Source: an uncultured Gemmatimonadota bacterium
GTDB lineage: Bacteria > Gemmatimonadota > Gemmatimonadetes > Gemmatimonadales > Gemmatimonadaceae
Assembly (NCBI GenBank): GCA_946478895.1
Contig: CAMLDY010000048.1
Span: 1-18,911, forward strand
Length of the DNA stretch: 18,911 nucleotides
Direction of reading: 5' to 3'
Shown here: positions 6,474-13,807 of the stretch, piece by piece
How positions within the stretch are numbered: the stretch's first letter is position 1
Layout of the letters: each line of letters begins with the position of its first letter
Position numbers and translations under genes: made by a program
The notes under the pieces: model-generated
What the model was told of the DNA's origin: nothing
The model's input: the letters and a program-made list of their open reading frames with translations, nothing else
The model's database searches: none

Positions 6474-8010
6474 CTGCGAGACCTACCAGCGCCGGCGCGC
6501 TCTCGTTGCCGGTGCGGTCGATCGCCGAAACCGCCAGCTCGTCCGCCGTGACGCCGCTGGCGGTTTTTTGCAGCGTGTAGAATCGCTGCAGACCCGGCAC
6601 GACGTCGGTGGTCCAGTCCGATCCCACCCGCGTCCGCACCAACCAAAGCCACGGCGGCTCCGAACCCTGCGGCTGAAGCGAGAGGCTCACCGCGCCCGTT
6701 GCGGCATCGCGTCCGACGCGTACGATCGGAGTGGCGGGCGGAATGCTGTCCAGCCACGGCGATGCCGGGACCAATGCTTCACTCGCGTACGGACCGGCGA
6801 CGAGCTTCTCGGGGAGATTCTCGTGGCCGAACATGAACGATCGCATGCTGAAGAAAACGTTCCCCGTCGCGCCATGCTGCGCTCTGGTCGCAGCGATCTG
6901 ATCGAGGATCTCCTGCGCCGGCCATCCCGTCGACGAGCCGTCGACTTTGTCGAGATAATTCCCCGGCCAGATGTTGCGCCCCTTCGCGTTCTGCTCGACC
7001 CACCACTGCAGCAGTACCGGGTAGCTCAGATCGGGGCGGTCGATCGGCCAGTAGAGCTGCGGCGTGAAGTAGTCTCCCCAGCCGTTGAGCACCCATTTTC
7101 TGGAATCGCCATAAAGCTCCGCGTACGAATCGAACTTGCCCGCGGTGATGGGTGGATATCCCGGCCGCCATACCCCGAACGGACTGATGCCGAACTTGAC
7201 CCACGGCTTCTCGGCCTTGATGCGTAAATAGACCGAGTGGATCAGACTGTCGACGTTCGCTCTGCGCCAGTCGTCGCGCGACAGCTTTCCACCCGAGCGG
7301 ACGTACTTCCGCCAGCTCGTAGCGTCGGGGAAATCCATCACCCGCCCACGCCGGTCCTTCTCCTTGTACGGATAGAAGTAGTCATCGATGTGAACTCCAT
7401 CGATGTCATATCTCCGCACGACGTCGAGGATGACCTGCAGCGTGCGCTCTCTCACTTCGGGCTCGCCGGGATCCATCCACAGCATGTCGCCGTATCGCTT
7501 CACCAGCTCCGGATTGGTGACGCTGATGTGGTTTGCGGAAGGCCGCGACCGTGCTGATGGATGCCGCGCGCGGTATGGATTGAACCACGCGTGCAGCTCC
7601 AGACCGCGACGATGCGCCTCGTTTACAGCGAACTCCAGCGGATCGTACCATGGGCTTGGCGCCTTTCCCATCTGCCCTGTCAGATACTCGGACCACGGCT
7701 CGTACGGCGATGCATAGAGCGCATCCGCTGCCGGTCGGACCTGGAAAATCACCGCGTTGAGATGCAGCGCCGCGGCGCGATCAAGGATGCCAATCAGCTC
7801 GTCCTTCTGCTCCTGCGTCGAGAGTCCGCGCTCCGACGGCCAGTCGATGTTTCCAACCGTCGCGATCCACACTCCCCTGAATTCGCGCTGCACCGGCGGT
7901 GGCTGCGTAAGATTTTGCGCGGTGCTCACTTGCGATTGACCACAGGCAGTGTCCAAACCGCTGAGCACGAAAAGTGTAAGGACGAGTCCGGACAGATGGC
8001 TTTTTGTCAT
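6460..8010 (-). CDS. Glycoside hydrolase-like GHL10 (DUF187 / YngK-type) secreted protein
   Basis: Exported protein of 516 aa. The N-terminal signal segment (residues 6-19) is followed by DTACG; Cys23 could be a lipidation site, but Asp at -3 makes this doubtful. The GHL10 TIM barrel spans about residues 43-400 and carries the family hallmarks RGVWIATVGNIDWPS (45-59), HAWFNPYR (140-147), DGVHIDDYFYP (204-214, with probable catalytic acids) and KFGISPFG (272-279). Residues about 420-516 look like a fibronectin-III-like beta domain. Family members are presumed polysaccharide or peptidoglycan hydrolases; the substrate here is unknown. No Shine-Dalgarno is visible before the ATG. TACATT (8024-8019) ends 8 nt before it, which would suit a leaderless transcript. 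Its start is 20 bp from the divergent lipoprotein start. Confidence 0.9.
   Translation of the reverse strand: MTKSHLSGLVLTLFVLSGLDTACGQSQVSTAQNLTQPPPVQREFRGVWIATVGNIDWPSERGLSTQEQKDELIGILDRAAALHLNAVIFQVRPAADALYASPYEPWSEYLTGQMGKAPSPWYDPLEFAVNEAHRRGLELHAWFNPYRARHPSARSRPSANHISVTNPELVKRYGDMLWMDPGEPEVRERTLQVILDVVRRYDIDGVHIDDYFYPYKEKDRRGRVMDFPDATSWRKYVRSGGKLSRDDWRRANVDSLIHSVYLRIKAEKPWVKFGISPFGVWRPGYPPITAGKFDSYAELYGDSRKWVLNGWGDYFTPQLYWPIDRPDLSYPVLLQWWVEQNAKGRNIWPGNYLDKVDGSSTGWPAQEILDQIAATRAQHGATGNVFFSMRSFMFGHENLPEKLVAGPYASEALVPASPWLDSIPPATPIVRVGRDAATGAVSLSLQPQGSEPPWLWLVRTRVGSDWTTDVVPGLQRFYTLQKTASGVTADELAVSAIDRTGNESAPALVGLAATSQ
6528..6569 (+). terminator. Intrinsic terminator for the cupredoxin gene, located inside the convergent GHL10 gene
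   Basis: On the plus strand, CCGCCAGC (6531-6538) pairs with GCTGGCGG (6556-6563), followed by six T (6564-6569). Three A before the stem (6528-6530) can extend the pairing. The loop is 17 nt and can form an inner GTC/GAC stem. It lies 55 nt beyond the cupredoxin stop and within the last codons of GHL10. Read on the minus strand the hairpin is followed by only three T, so leftward transcription should pass more readily. Confidence 0.7.
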
Positions 8011-8030
8011 AGGCAGACAATGTAAATCAC

Positions 8031-8438
8031 ATGCCTCCGAAACGGCTCCTCGTCGCTCCGTTGGTCATTCTTTTTGCGTGCAAGCCGCCGACGCCCGCCG
8101 AGCAGATGGACTCTGCGCTGTCGTGGGTGGCGACGGCGCGAATGGCCGGCGACGCCTGGCTCCGACACACTACGCCCGACAAATACACCCGTGAGACCCT
8201 GGAGCTCTGCCAGCAGACGCTCCTTCAGCTCGGCACCAAGCTTCTGAAAGCACCGGTACCGGGCGTCGATACCGCTTCCCTCGACAATCTCCTGACCCGC
8301 AGTCGCGGCCACATCGCCCAGATGGCGGCGCTCGTGACCGCCAAAAACTCGCCCGGCTTCCGGCAACAGCTGGATTCTCTGATCTCCGACGAAGTTCTGG
8401 TCAAGCAGTTCGCCGACAGCGCGGAGTCGAAGCAGTGA
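8031..8438 (+). CDS. Small putative lipoprotein of unknown function
   Basis: Protein of 135 aa that I do not recognise. The N-terminus has KR followed by a hydrophobic stretch ending in LFAC (Cys17), then KPPTP, which is consistent with a lipoprotein signal. The mature part is predicted mainly helical, polar and low in glycine. It contains one further Cys (in LELCQQ) and a C-terminal segment rich in Asp, Ser and Gln. It opens the NRAMP operon and its TGA overlaps the transporter GTG as GTGA (8435-8438), so it is probably made together with the transporter and may be its periplasmic partner (inference). No Shine-Dalgarno is evident. The start is 20 bp from the divergent GHL10 start, and GACAAT at 8016-8021 could be a -10 for a leaderless message. 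Confidence 0.7.
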   Translation: MPPKRLLVAPLVILFACKPPTPAEQMDSALSWVATARMAGDAWLRHTTPDKYTRETLELCQQTLLQLGTKLLKAPVPGVDTASLDNLLTRSRGHIAQMAALVTAKNSPGFRQQLDSLISDEVLVKQFADSAESKQ

Positions 8439-9649
8439 AAAAGATTCTGCAGCTCGCACTCGGCATCATCACCAGCGTGGGTGGATTTCTCGAGATTGGC
8501 TCGGTGGTCACGGCCGCGCAGGCCGGCGCTGACTACGGCTACAAGCTTCTGTGGGCGATTCTGCTCGGAACCATCTGCCTGATCTTCCTCGTCGAGATGT
8601 CGGGACGCCTGTCGGCGGTGAGCAAGCACACCATCGTCGATGCCACGCGCGAGCGATTCGGGTTTCCGTTCTTCTCGATCGTGATGCTCGGAATCGTCGC
8701 CGTTGCCTTTCTGGTGCTCGTCGCCGAGCTGGGCGGGATTGGTCTGTCGCTTCAGATCCTGAGCGGTATCGGCTTTCGCTGGTGGGCCATCCCCGTATCC
8801 ATCGCGGTGTGGCTGCTGATGTGGAAAGGAACCTTCGGCCTGATCGAGAACGGCGCATCGCTCCTCGGCCTGGTGACGATCTCGTTTGCGGTTGCCGCGG
8901 TGAAAATGCATCCCGATTGGGGCAGCGCCGCGCATGGGTTGCTGCCGACGATGTCAGGCGATGACAAAGCGAAATACGGATTCACGGCAGTGAGCATTCT
9001 GGGCGCATCCATCTCGCCATATCTCATGTATTTCTATTCCTCGGGCGCAATCGAAGACAAATGGGACGAGAGCTACATCCCGATGAACAGAATCATCGCC
9101 GGCTTCGGCATGACCTTCGGTGGTTTCTTGTCGATGGCCGTGCTCGTTGCGGCCGCGCTCGCGCTCCAGCCGCGCGGGATCGACGTCGAGAAATTCGAGC
9201 AGGCGGCACTGCTGATGACGCCCGCGCTCACCCACTGGGGATTCTATCTGTTCGCCTTCTCGATGCTGTTCGCCTGCCTCGGAGCCGCGCTCGAGATCTC
9301 ACTGGCCATCGCGTACTTCTTTGCGCAGGGCCTGGGCTGGAGCTGGAGCGAAGACCTCGACCCGTCCCGCGACGCAAGATTTGCCTTCGCCTACACCATC
9401 ATCATACTGCTCGGGGCGATCCCTCTACTCTTCGGCATTGATCCGATAAAGGTGACCGTGATGTCGATGGCTCTGACGTCGGCGACTCTCCCGCTGGCAA
9501 TCGTGCCGTTCCTCTTCCTCATGAACGACCCGATCTACCTCGGCAAGCACCGCAACGGCTGGTTGAGCAACTCAGTGGTCGCAATCGTGATCCTGATCTC
9601 GTTCGTGCTGGCGATCATATCGATTCCATTGGAGATCATCGGAGGCTGA
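8435..9649 (+). CDS. NRAMP-family divalent metal transporter-like protein with noncanonical metal site
   Basis: Inner-membrane protein of 404 aa with about 11 hydrophobic segments and the NRAMP fold signature in TM1 (VGGF...QAGADYGYKLLW, aligning with the MntH QAGSQYGYSLLW region). The canonical TM1 metal-binding DPGN is replaced by EIGS (Glu20, Ile21, Gly22, Ser23). The TM6 MPH signature reads SPY (Ser194-Pro195), so the selectivity methionine is missing. Classical NRAMPs carry Mn2+/Fe2+ with protons; related subfamilies lacking the Met carry Mg2+ or Al3+, so the substrate here should not be assumed to be Mn. The GTG start overlaps the lipoprotein stop. The first PRC-barrel gene follows after 1 nt, with GGAGG (9641-9645) inside the transporter's last codons. 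All this points to one operon. Confidence 0.85.
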   Translation: MKKILQLALGIITSVGGFLEIGSVVTAAQAGADYGYKLLWAILLGTICLIFLVEMSGRLSAVSKHTIVDATRERFGFPFFSIVMLGIVAVAFLVLVAELGGIGLSLQILSGIGFRWWAIPVSIAVWLLMWKGTFGLIENGASLLGLVTISFAVAAVKMHPDWGSAAHGLLPTMSGDDKAKYGFTAVSILGASISPYLMYFYSSGAIEDKWDESYIPMNRIIAGFGMTFGGFLSMAVLVAAALALQPRGIDVEKFEQAALLMTPALTHWGFYLFAFSMLFACLGAALEISLAIAYFFAQGLGWSWSEDLDPSRDARFAFAYTIIILLGAIPLLFGIDPIKVTVMSMALTSATLPLAIVPFLFLMNDPIYLGKHRNGWLSNSVVAIVILISFVLAIISIPLEIIGG

Positions 9650-9650
9650 T

Positions 9651-10025
9651 GTGAAGCTCGTCCGCGATGTTCTCGACAAAAAGTTGACCGACAGGGAACA
9701 CTGCGAGATGGGTCGCGTCAGCGGGCTCATCATGCACGCTGGAGAGCGGAGCCAGCCGCGGATCACCCACATCCTGGTCGGTGGCGATGCGCTGTGGATG
9801 CGCATTCACCCGTGGGTTGCCGCTCTCGCGAGGCGGTTGGCAAAAATGTGGGGGCCGAAACGCGACGACCCGGTGCGCATCCCGTGGTCGCGGGTTGAAA
9901 CCGTAGGCAAGGATGTCAGACTCGACGTTAAAGCACGCGAGACCGGCGCGCTGGACTGGGAGATCTGGATTGCGAAGCATGTCATCGAGCGCATTCCCGG
10001 CGGCGGCAAGGAGGAGGAAGAGTGA
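9651..10025 (+). CDS. PRC-barrel-like domain protein (first of a pair)
   Basis: Cytosolic protein of 124 aa. The N-terminal region DVLDKKLTDREHCEMGRVSGL (split: DVLDKKLTD, then MGRVSGLIM) resembles the PRC-barrel, a small beta-barrel known from the photosynthetic reaction centre H subunit and RimM. The middle contains RIPWSRVETVG, like the second barrel strand pair, and the C-terminus is an acidic KEEEE tail. No membrane segment is clear. GGAGG (9641-9645) sits 5 nt before the GTG start. It lies between the NRAMP-like gene and a second PRC-barrel gene that it overlaps by GTGA (10022-10025). Context suggests a transporter accessory or sensor subunit (inference). Confidence 0.65.
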   Translation: MKLVRDVLDKKLTDREHCEMGRVSGLIMHAGERSQPRITHILVGGDALWMRIHPWVAALARRLAKMWGPKRDDPVRIPWSRVETVGKDVRLDVKARETGALDWEIWIAKHVIERIPGGGKEEEE

Positions 10026-10330
10026 TCGAGATCAACGCCGAGCTTCTCATCGGACGAAAGGTCTGCGACACGAATGGGGAAAAGGTCGGTCGCATCGAGG
10101 AATTCCGGGTTACCAACAAGGAGAAGGCCTGCCTGGTCGAGGGATACCTCGTCGGCACTTCGGCGCTGATCGACAGACTCTCGGCGTGGACGCTCATCAG
10201 GCCAATCGGGAAAGCGCTGCGCGGGCGGATGTACTCGGTGTACGAGGTGCCGTGGGAGCAAATGGATCTCAGCGATCCCGAACACCCCAAACTCCGCATT
10301 CCAAAGAGCGAGCTGCGGCACAGTAAGTGA
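10022..10330 (+). CDS. PRC-barrel domain protein (second of a pair)
   Basis: Cytosolic protein of 102 aa. The PRC-barrel pattern is clearer than in the preceding gene: ELLIGRKVCDTNGEKVGRIE at residues 7-26, then EGYLVGTSALIDRL and YEVPWEQMDLSDPEHPKLR. The phrase PWEQMDLSD parallels PWSRVETVG of the neighbour, so the two are likely diverged relatives rather than a recent copy. The GTG start overlaps the previous TGA as GTGA, and the dehydrogenase gene follows 14 nt after its stop. Function unknown; a partner of the NRAMP-like transporter is an inference from synteny. Confidence 0.7.
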   Translation: MIEINAELLIGRKVCDTNGEKVGRIEEFRVTNKEKACLVEGYLVGTSALIDRLSAWTLIRPIGKALRGRMYSVYEVPWEQMDLSDPEHPKLRIPKSELRHSK

Positions 10331-10344
10331 AGCCTTGGCTCGCG

Positions 10345-11742
10345 ATGAGCATCGCCACAGTCAATCCGGCCACCGGAGAAACACTCAGGACCTTCGAGCC
10401 CTACCGTCAGAGTCGCATCAACGAGACGCTCGATCGCGCTGCCGCGGCCTTCGTCAAGCACCGGCGTACATCGTTCGCGGATCGGTCGCAATGGCTGCTC
10501 AACGCGGCGGAGCTGCTCGAGACAGAATGCCGTCGGCTCGGCCAGCTGATGACGCTCGAGATGGGCAAGCCGATCAAGGCAGCGGTCGCCGAAGCAGAGA
10601 AGTGCGCAACGGCTTGCCGGTACTACGCCGAGAACGGCGAACGATTTCTCTCCGACCAGCCGGTAGAGATGGAGGGTGGAAAGAGCTGGGTCGCGTTCCA
10701 GCCACTGGGTGTCGTCCTCGCCATCATGCCGTGGAATTTTCCCTTCTGGCAGGTGTTTCGTTTTGCCGCGCCGGCTTTGATGGCGGGGAATGTCGGCATC
10801 CTCAAGCACGCGTCGAACGTCCCGCAATGCGCGCTCGCAATCGAGGACGTGTTGCGCCGCGCCGGTTTCACCCCTGACGCATTCCAGACACTGCTCGTCG
10901 GAACCGAAGCAGTAGAAGGAATCATCGCCGATCCGCGCGTTGCCGCGGTGACTCTGACCGGCAGTGAAGGGGCCGGCCGAGCCGTCGCCGGTAACGCCGG
11001 CCGCAATCTCAAGAAGTCAGTCGTGGAGCTGGGCGGCAGCGATCCATTCATCGTGATGCCCAGCGCTGATCTCGAGGCTGCTCTCTCTACCGCGGTGACC
11101 GCGCGGATGATCAACAACGGCCAGTCGTGCATCGCCGCCAAGCGATTCATCGTTCATCAAACCATCTACGACGATTTCGTGAAGCGATTCGTCGATAGAG
11201 TTGCCAAAGTGCGGGTCGGTGATCCGATGGACGAAGCCACCGAGCTCGGCCCGCTGGCAACAGGTGCGATTCGCGACGATCTCGACGCGCAGGTGCAGAA
11301 ATCGGTAGCCGCCGGCGCACGCATCCTGACCGGAGGAAAAAAACTCGATCGCGCTGGCTTCTACTATGCTCCGACCGTTCTCGCCGACATCCCGGCCGAT
11401 GCGCCAGCGGCGCGTGACGAGCTGTTCGGTCCGGTCGCGTCCGTCTTCAAGGCGAAAGATCTCGTCGATGCGATCCATATCGCCAACGGCACCAGCTTCG
11501 GACTCGGCGCTTCAGCGTGGACTCGCGACGACGCCGAGCGCGACCGCTTCGTAGCGGACATCGAGTCGGGCCTGCTTTTCATCAATGGCATGGTCGCGTC
11601 CGACGCGCGGCTGCCCTTCGGCGGGGTGAAGAATTCCGGTTTCGGTCGCGAGCTCGGCGAATTCGGCATTCACGAGTTCGTCAACATCAAGAGCATTCGG
11701 GTGATCGCCAGTCAGCAAGAGAAGAAGTCGGCGACGGAATAG
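10345..11742 (+). CDS. NAD(P)-dependent succinate-semialdehyde-type aldehyde dehydrogenase
   Basis: Cytosolic enzyme of 465 aa in the aldehyde dehydrogenase superfamily, nearest to the short succinate-semialdehyde dehydrogenase group (GabD1/YneI type). It oxidises an aldehyde, probably succinate semialdehyde, to the acid. Visible residues are PWNFPFW (Asn131), the cofactor Lys154, TGSEGAGR (205-212), ELGGSDPFIV (general base Glu228) and NNGQSCIAAKRF (nucleophile Cys262). The ATG at 10345 gives MSIATVNPATGE, matching the usual family start. A GTG at 10327 overlapping the previous TGA is the alternative and adds six residues. It is last in the NRAMP/PRC operon. Its stop is 8 nt from the stop of the convergent symporter gene, and no terminator hairpin is visible there. 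A functional tie to metal transport is not obvious. Confidence 0.9.
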   Translation: MSIATVNPATGETLRTFEPYRQSRINETLDRAAAAFVKHRRTSFADRSQWLLNAAELLETECRRLGQLMTLEMGKPIKAAVAEAEKCATACRYYAENGERFLSDQPVEMEGGKSWVAFQPLGVVLAIMPWNFPFWQVFRFAAPALMAGNVGILKHASNVPQCALAIEDVLRRAGFTPDAFQTLLVGTEAVEGIIADPRVAAVTLTGSEGAGRAVAGNAGRNLKKSVVELGGSDPFIVMPSADLEAALSTAVTARMINNGQSCIAAKRFIVHQTIYDDFVKRFVDRVAKVRVGDPMDEATELGPLATGAIRDDLDAQVQKSVAAGARILTGGKKLDRAGFYYAPTVLADIPADAPAARDELFGPVASVFKAKDLVDAIHIANGTSFGLGASAWTRDDAERDRFVADIESGLLFINGMVASDARLPFGGVKNSGFGRELGEFGIHEFVNIKSIRVIASQQEKKSATE

Positions 11743-11750
11743 ACGCGCGA

Positions 11751-13271
11751 TCAGAGCTCCATTACGAGTCGGATGTCCTCATCCAGCTCCGCTGCTGCCC
11801 GCCGGCGCGTCAGCCACGACACCACAAAGAACACCAGGAACGACGCCACCATTGCGACCGCGGAAGCCGTCACTCCCGCCGGGAACGTGAAGGCCTTGAA
11901 GTAGGCAGCACTCTCGAGGGCGAGGGTGACAACGAGTCCGGTGGCAATCGACGCCATCGCGCCGCTGCGCGTCGCGCCTTGCCAGTTCAGTCCGACGGCC
12001 AGTGCCGGCACGAGCGTCGACGCGAACAATCCCCAACCGAAAATGCCCAGGAATGCGACCATTGCCCCGGACTGCTGGGCCGTGAGTGCCGCTGCGATCG
12101 CGATGAAAACCGTAACTGCTCTACCCCACCGCAGCTCGTTGTTAACCCGTCGTCCGAACGCGATCGGCAGGTCATGAGTCACTATCGCCGCGCCGATGTT
12201 GATGAAGGAGTTCGCCGCGCTCATCGTCGCCGCTGCCACGCCGGAGAACACCAGCGCCGCAAGAATCATCGGCGTCACATTCAGCAAAAGGGCGGGCGTC
12301 GCCTGATCCGGGCTGGTGAGCGGCGCCAGTCGGCCGTCGAGCACGAACGCCTTCACCCCCACACCAACGCCGAAGTACAACAACAATACGAGCACCAATC
12401 CAACGGTCTTCAGCAGCGGATACCATTTGAGCTGCAGTGGATCGCGCAGCATGTAGTACTTATGCACCGCCTGGGGCTGGCCGAGCGAGCCCATCGAGAA
12501 GATGAAAAAGAACGACAGCGCCGCCAGCGGGGTGATTTTCCCCCACGGCCCGAGCAGCGCTGGATCGTGCGAGAGAATCGTGCGCGAGATGTCACCAAGC
12601 CCGCCCCCAAACTGGAGGACGAAGAGGAACACCAGCACCGACGCGGCGGCCATCAGCGTGCCCTGAAAGACATCGTTGTAGATGCCGGCGAGAATTCCAC
12701 CCGACGCTGAGTATGCGAGAGTCACTCCCATCCCGATCCAGATCCCCCAGCCCAATCCGACATCGAAGATCGCGTTGATGACTACTCCCATCGCCAACGC
12801 GTTGGTCGCCATGTAGCCGATGATTCCCACCAGAATCGCGACCGCTGACAACCCCTGCGCCGCCCTCGAGCGATAGCGAGCGCCGATCGCATCAGGGATG
12901 GTGATCAGTGAGCGCGCTTCTCCCAGCAGGCGCATTCGTTTCGCCAGCACCCACGCGCCCATGACATTGGTGACCGCCGCCGGCAGGACGATGTACATCG
13001 CGCCGAGCCCGACTGCGTAGATGAAGCCGGGGCCGCCGATGAACGCGAAGCCGGATACGGAAACCGAAACCGACGCTACTGTCAGCGCGATCAGACCGAT
13101 ACCCTTGCCGGCGACGAAGAAATCGCTCGCCGTTCGGGTACGGCGTGCGGCCCAGATGCTGATTCCGACGATGACGGCGAAATAGAAGATGCCGACGGTC
13201 ACCACCGCCGGTCTCGCGGCATTCGGCAACGAGACCTGCAGCATTGCCGCGATCGGTGCAGCGCCCGTCAT
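11751..13271 (-). CDS. Sodium:solute symporter (SSS / SLC5 family)
   Basis: Inner-membrane symporter of 506 aa with about 13 hydrophobic segments, the normal size and topology for the SSS family. Landmarks are SDFFVAGKGIG (49-59) after TM1 and the Ser-rich SVSVSVSGFAF-IGGPGFIY region (67-85), like the PutP-type TM2, followed by ITIPDAIGARY. The substrate cannot be read from sequence. The ATG at 13271 overlaps the stop of the preceding four-TM gene as ATGA (13271-13268), with a GAGG about 8 nt before the ATG. It is the last gene of a five-gene minus-strand operon that begins with DUF969. Many SSS proteins pair with a small membrane subunit, and the preceding gene may be such a partner. Confidence 0.9.
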   Translation of the reverse strand: MTGAAPIAAMLQVSLPNAARPAVVTVGIFYFAVIVGISIWAARRTRTASDFFVAGKGIGLIALTVASVSVSVSGFAFIGGPGFIYAVGLGAMYIVLPAAVTNVMGAWVLAKRMRLLGEARSLITIPDAIGARYRSRAAQGLSAVAILVGIIGYMATNALAMGVVINAIFDVGLGWGIWIGMGVTLAYSASGGILAGIYNDVFQGTLMAAASVLVFLFVLQFGGGLGDISRTILSHDPALLGPWGKITPLAALSFFFIFSMGSLGQPQAVHKYYMLRDPLQLKWYPLLKTVGLVLVLLLYFGVGVGVKAFVLDGRLAPLTSPDQATPALLLNVTPMILAALVFSGVAAATMSAANSFINIGAAIVTHDLPIAFGRRVNNELRWGRAVTVFIAIAAALTAQQSGAMVAFLGIFGWGLFASTLVPALAVGLNWQGATRSGAMASIATGLVVTLALESAAYFKAFTFPAGVTASAVAMVASFLVFFVVSWLTRRRAAAELDEDIRLVMEL

Positions 13272-13807
13272 CGACCGGCCTCGTCGTCCGCGCTACCGTG
13301 GTGCTCCTGCGCTTCTCTGCGAATGCGCTCGCGTGCAACCGCGCGGACCTGCTCGACGTCTTCCGCGCTCAGAGTCTGGCTCTCGAAGGTCACCGCGTAC
13401 GCGATCGGCAGCACGATGATCGGAAGCAGCCCTACGCCGTAGATCACGATCGCAGCCCGCGCGGGCAGGCCCAGCCAGAGCTTGCTGAGCGGTCCTTCGG
13501 TGCCGGGCAGGGCCAGAGCGGCGCCGAACCCGATCGCGAGAGTCGCGACGACGAACAGGAACGGAACCTTGAGCGGACCGATGCCTCGTCGTCCGCGCGT
13601 AGCGCCGAGGATCATGATTGCACCGAGAGCTACCGGGATCCCGATTGCCAGCAGCCACGCCGCCCACGTCGGGGTGCCCGCTCGTCGAAACGCGGCGGCG
13701 TACCCGACGGCGATGGCGAGCACCGAGATGAAAAGCGCCTGCAGCGACATTCGTCGGGTCAGGTCTGAGCGGATCTCCGCGTTCTCCGGCTCGGTCCCGT
13801 TCGTCAC
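13268..13807 (-). CDS. Four-TM membrane protein of unknown function upstream of the symporter
   Basis: Protein of 179 aa that I do not recognise. The N-terminus is polar and charged. Four hydrophobic segments follow (about residues 20-40, 47-70, 79-100 and 112-136), and then a charged cytosolic-looking helix with repeated Arg/Glu. It is unlike the short DUF4212 or DUF485 symporter partners that I know, being larger with four segments. The GTG at 13807 is chosen because it overlaps the DUF2891 stop as GTGA (13807-13804); an ATG at 13750 is the alternative and would still keep all four segments. Extending the frame further upstream would merely run through DUF2891. Its stop overlaps the symporter ATG. 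A small subunit or regulator of the symporter is the best guess, from context only. Confidence 0.7.
   Translation of the reverse strand: MTNGTEPENAEIRSDLTRRMSLQALFISVLAIAVGYAAAFRRAGTPTWAAWLLAIGIPVALGAIMILGATRGRRGIGPLKVPFLFVVATLAIGFGAALALPGTEGPLSKLWLGLPARAAIVIYGVGLLPIIVLPIAYAVTFESQTLSAEDVEQVRAVARERIRREAQEHHGSADDEAGR

Noticed and set aside
11743..11750. Shared bidirectional terminator between the dehydrogenase and symporter genes
   Set aside because: Only 8 bp separate the stops, and no hairpin with a T-tract is visible in or around the gap.
11517..12710. Plus-strand open frame of 397 codons opposite the symporter gene
   Set aside because: Low-complexity Arg/His/Glu-rich composition, overlaps the dehydrogenase end and the symporter, no domain.
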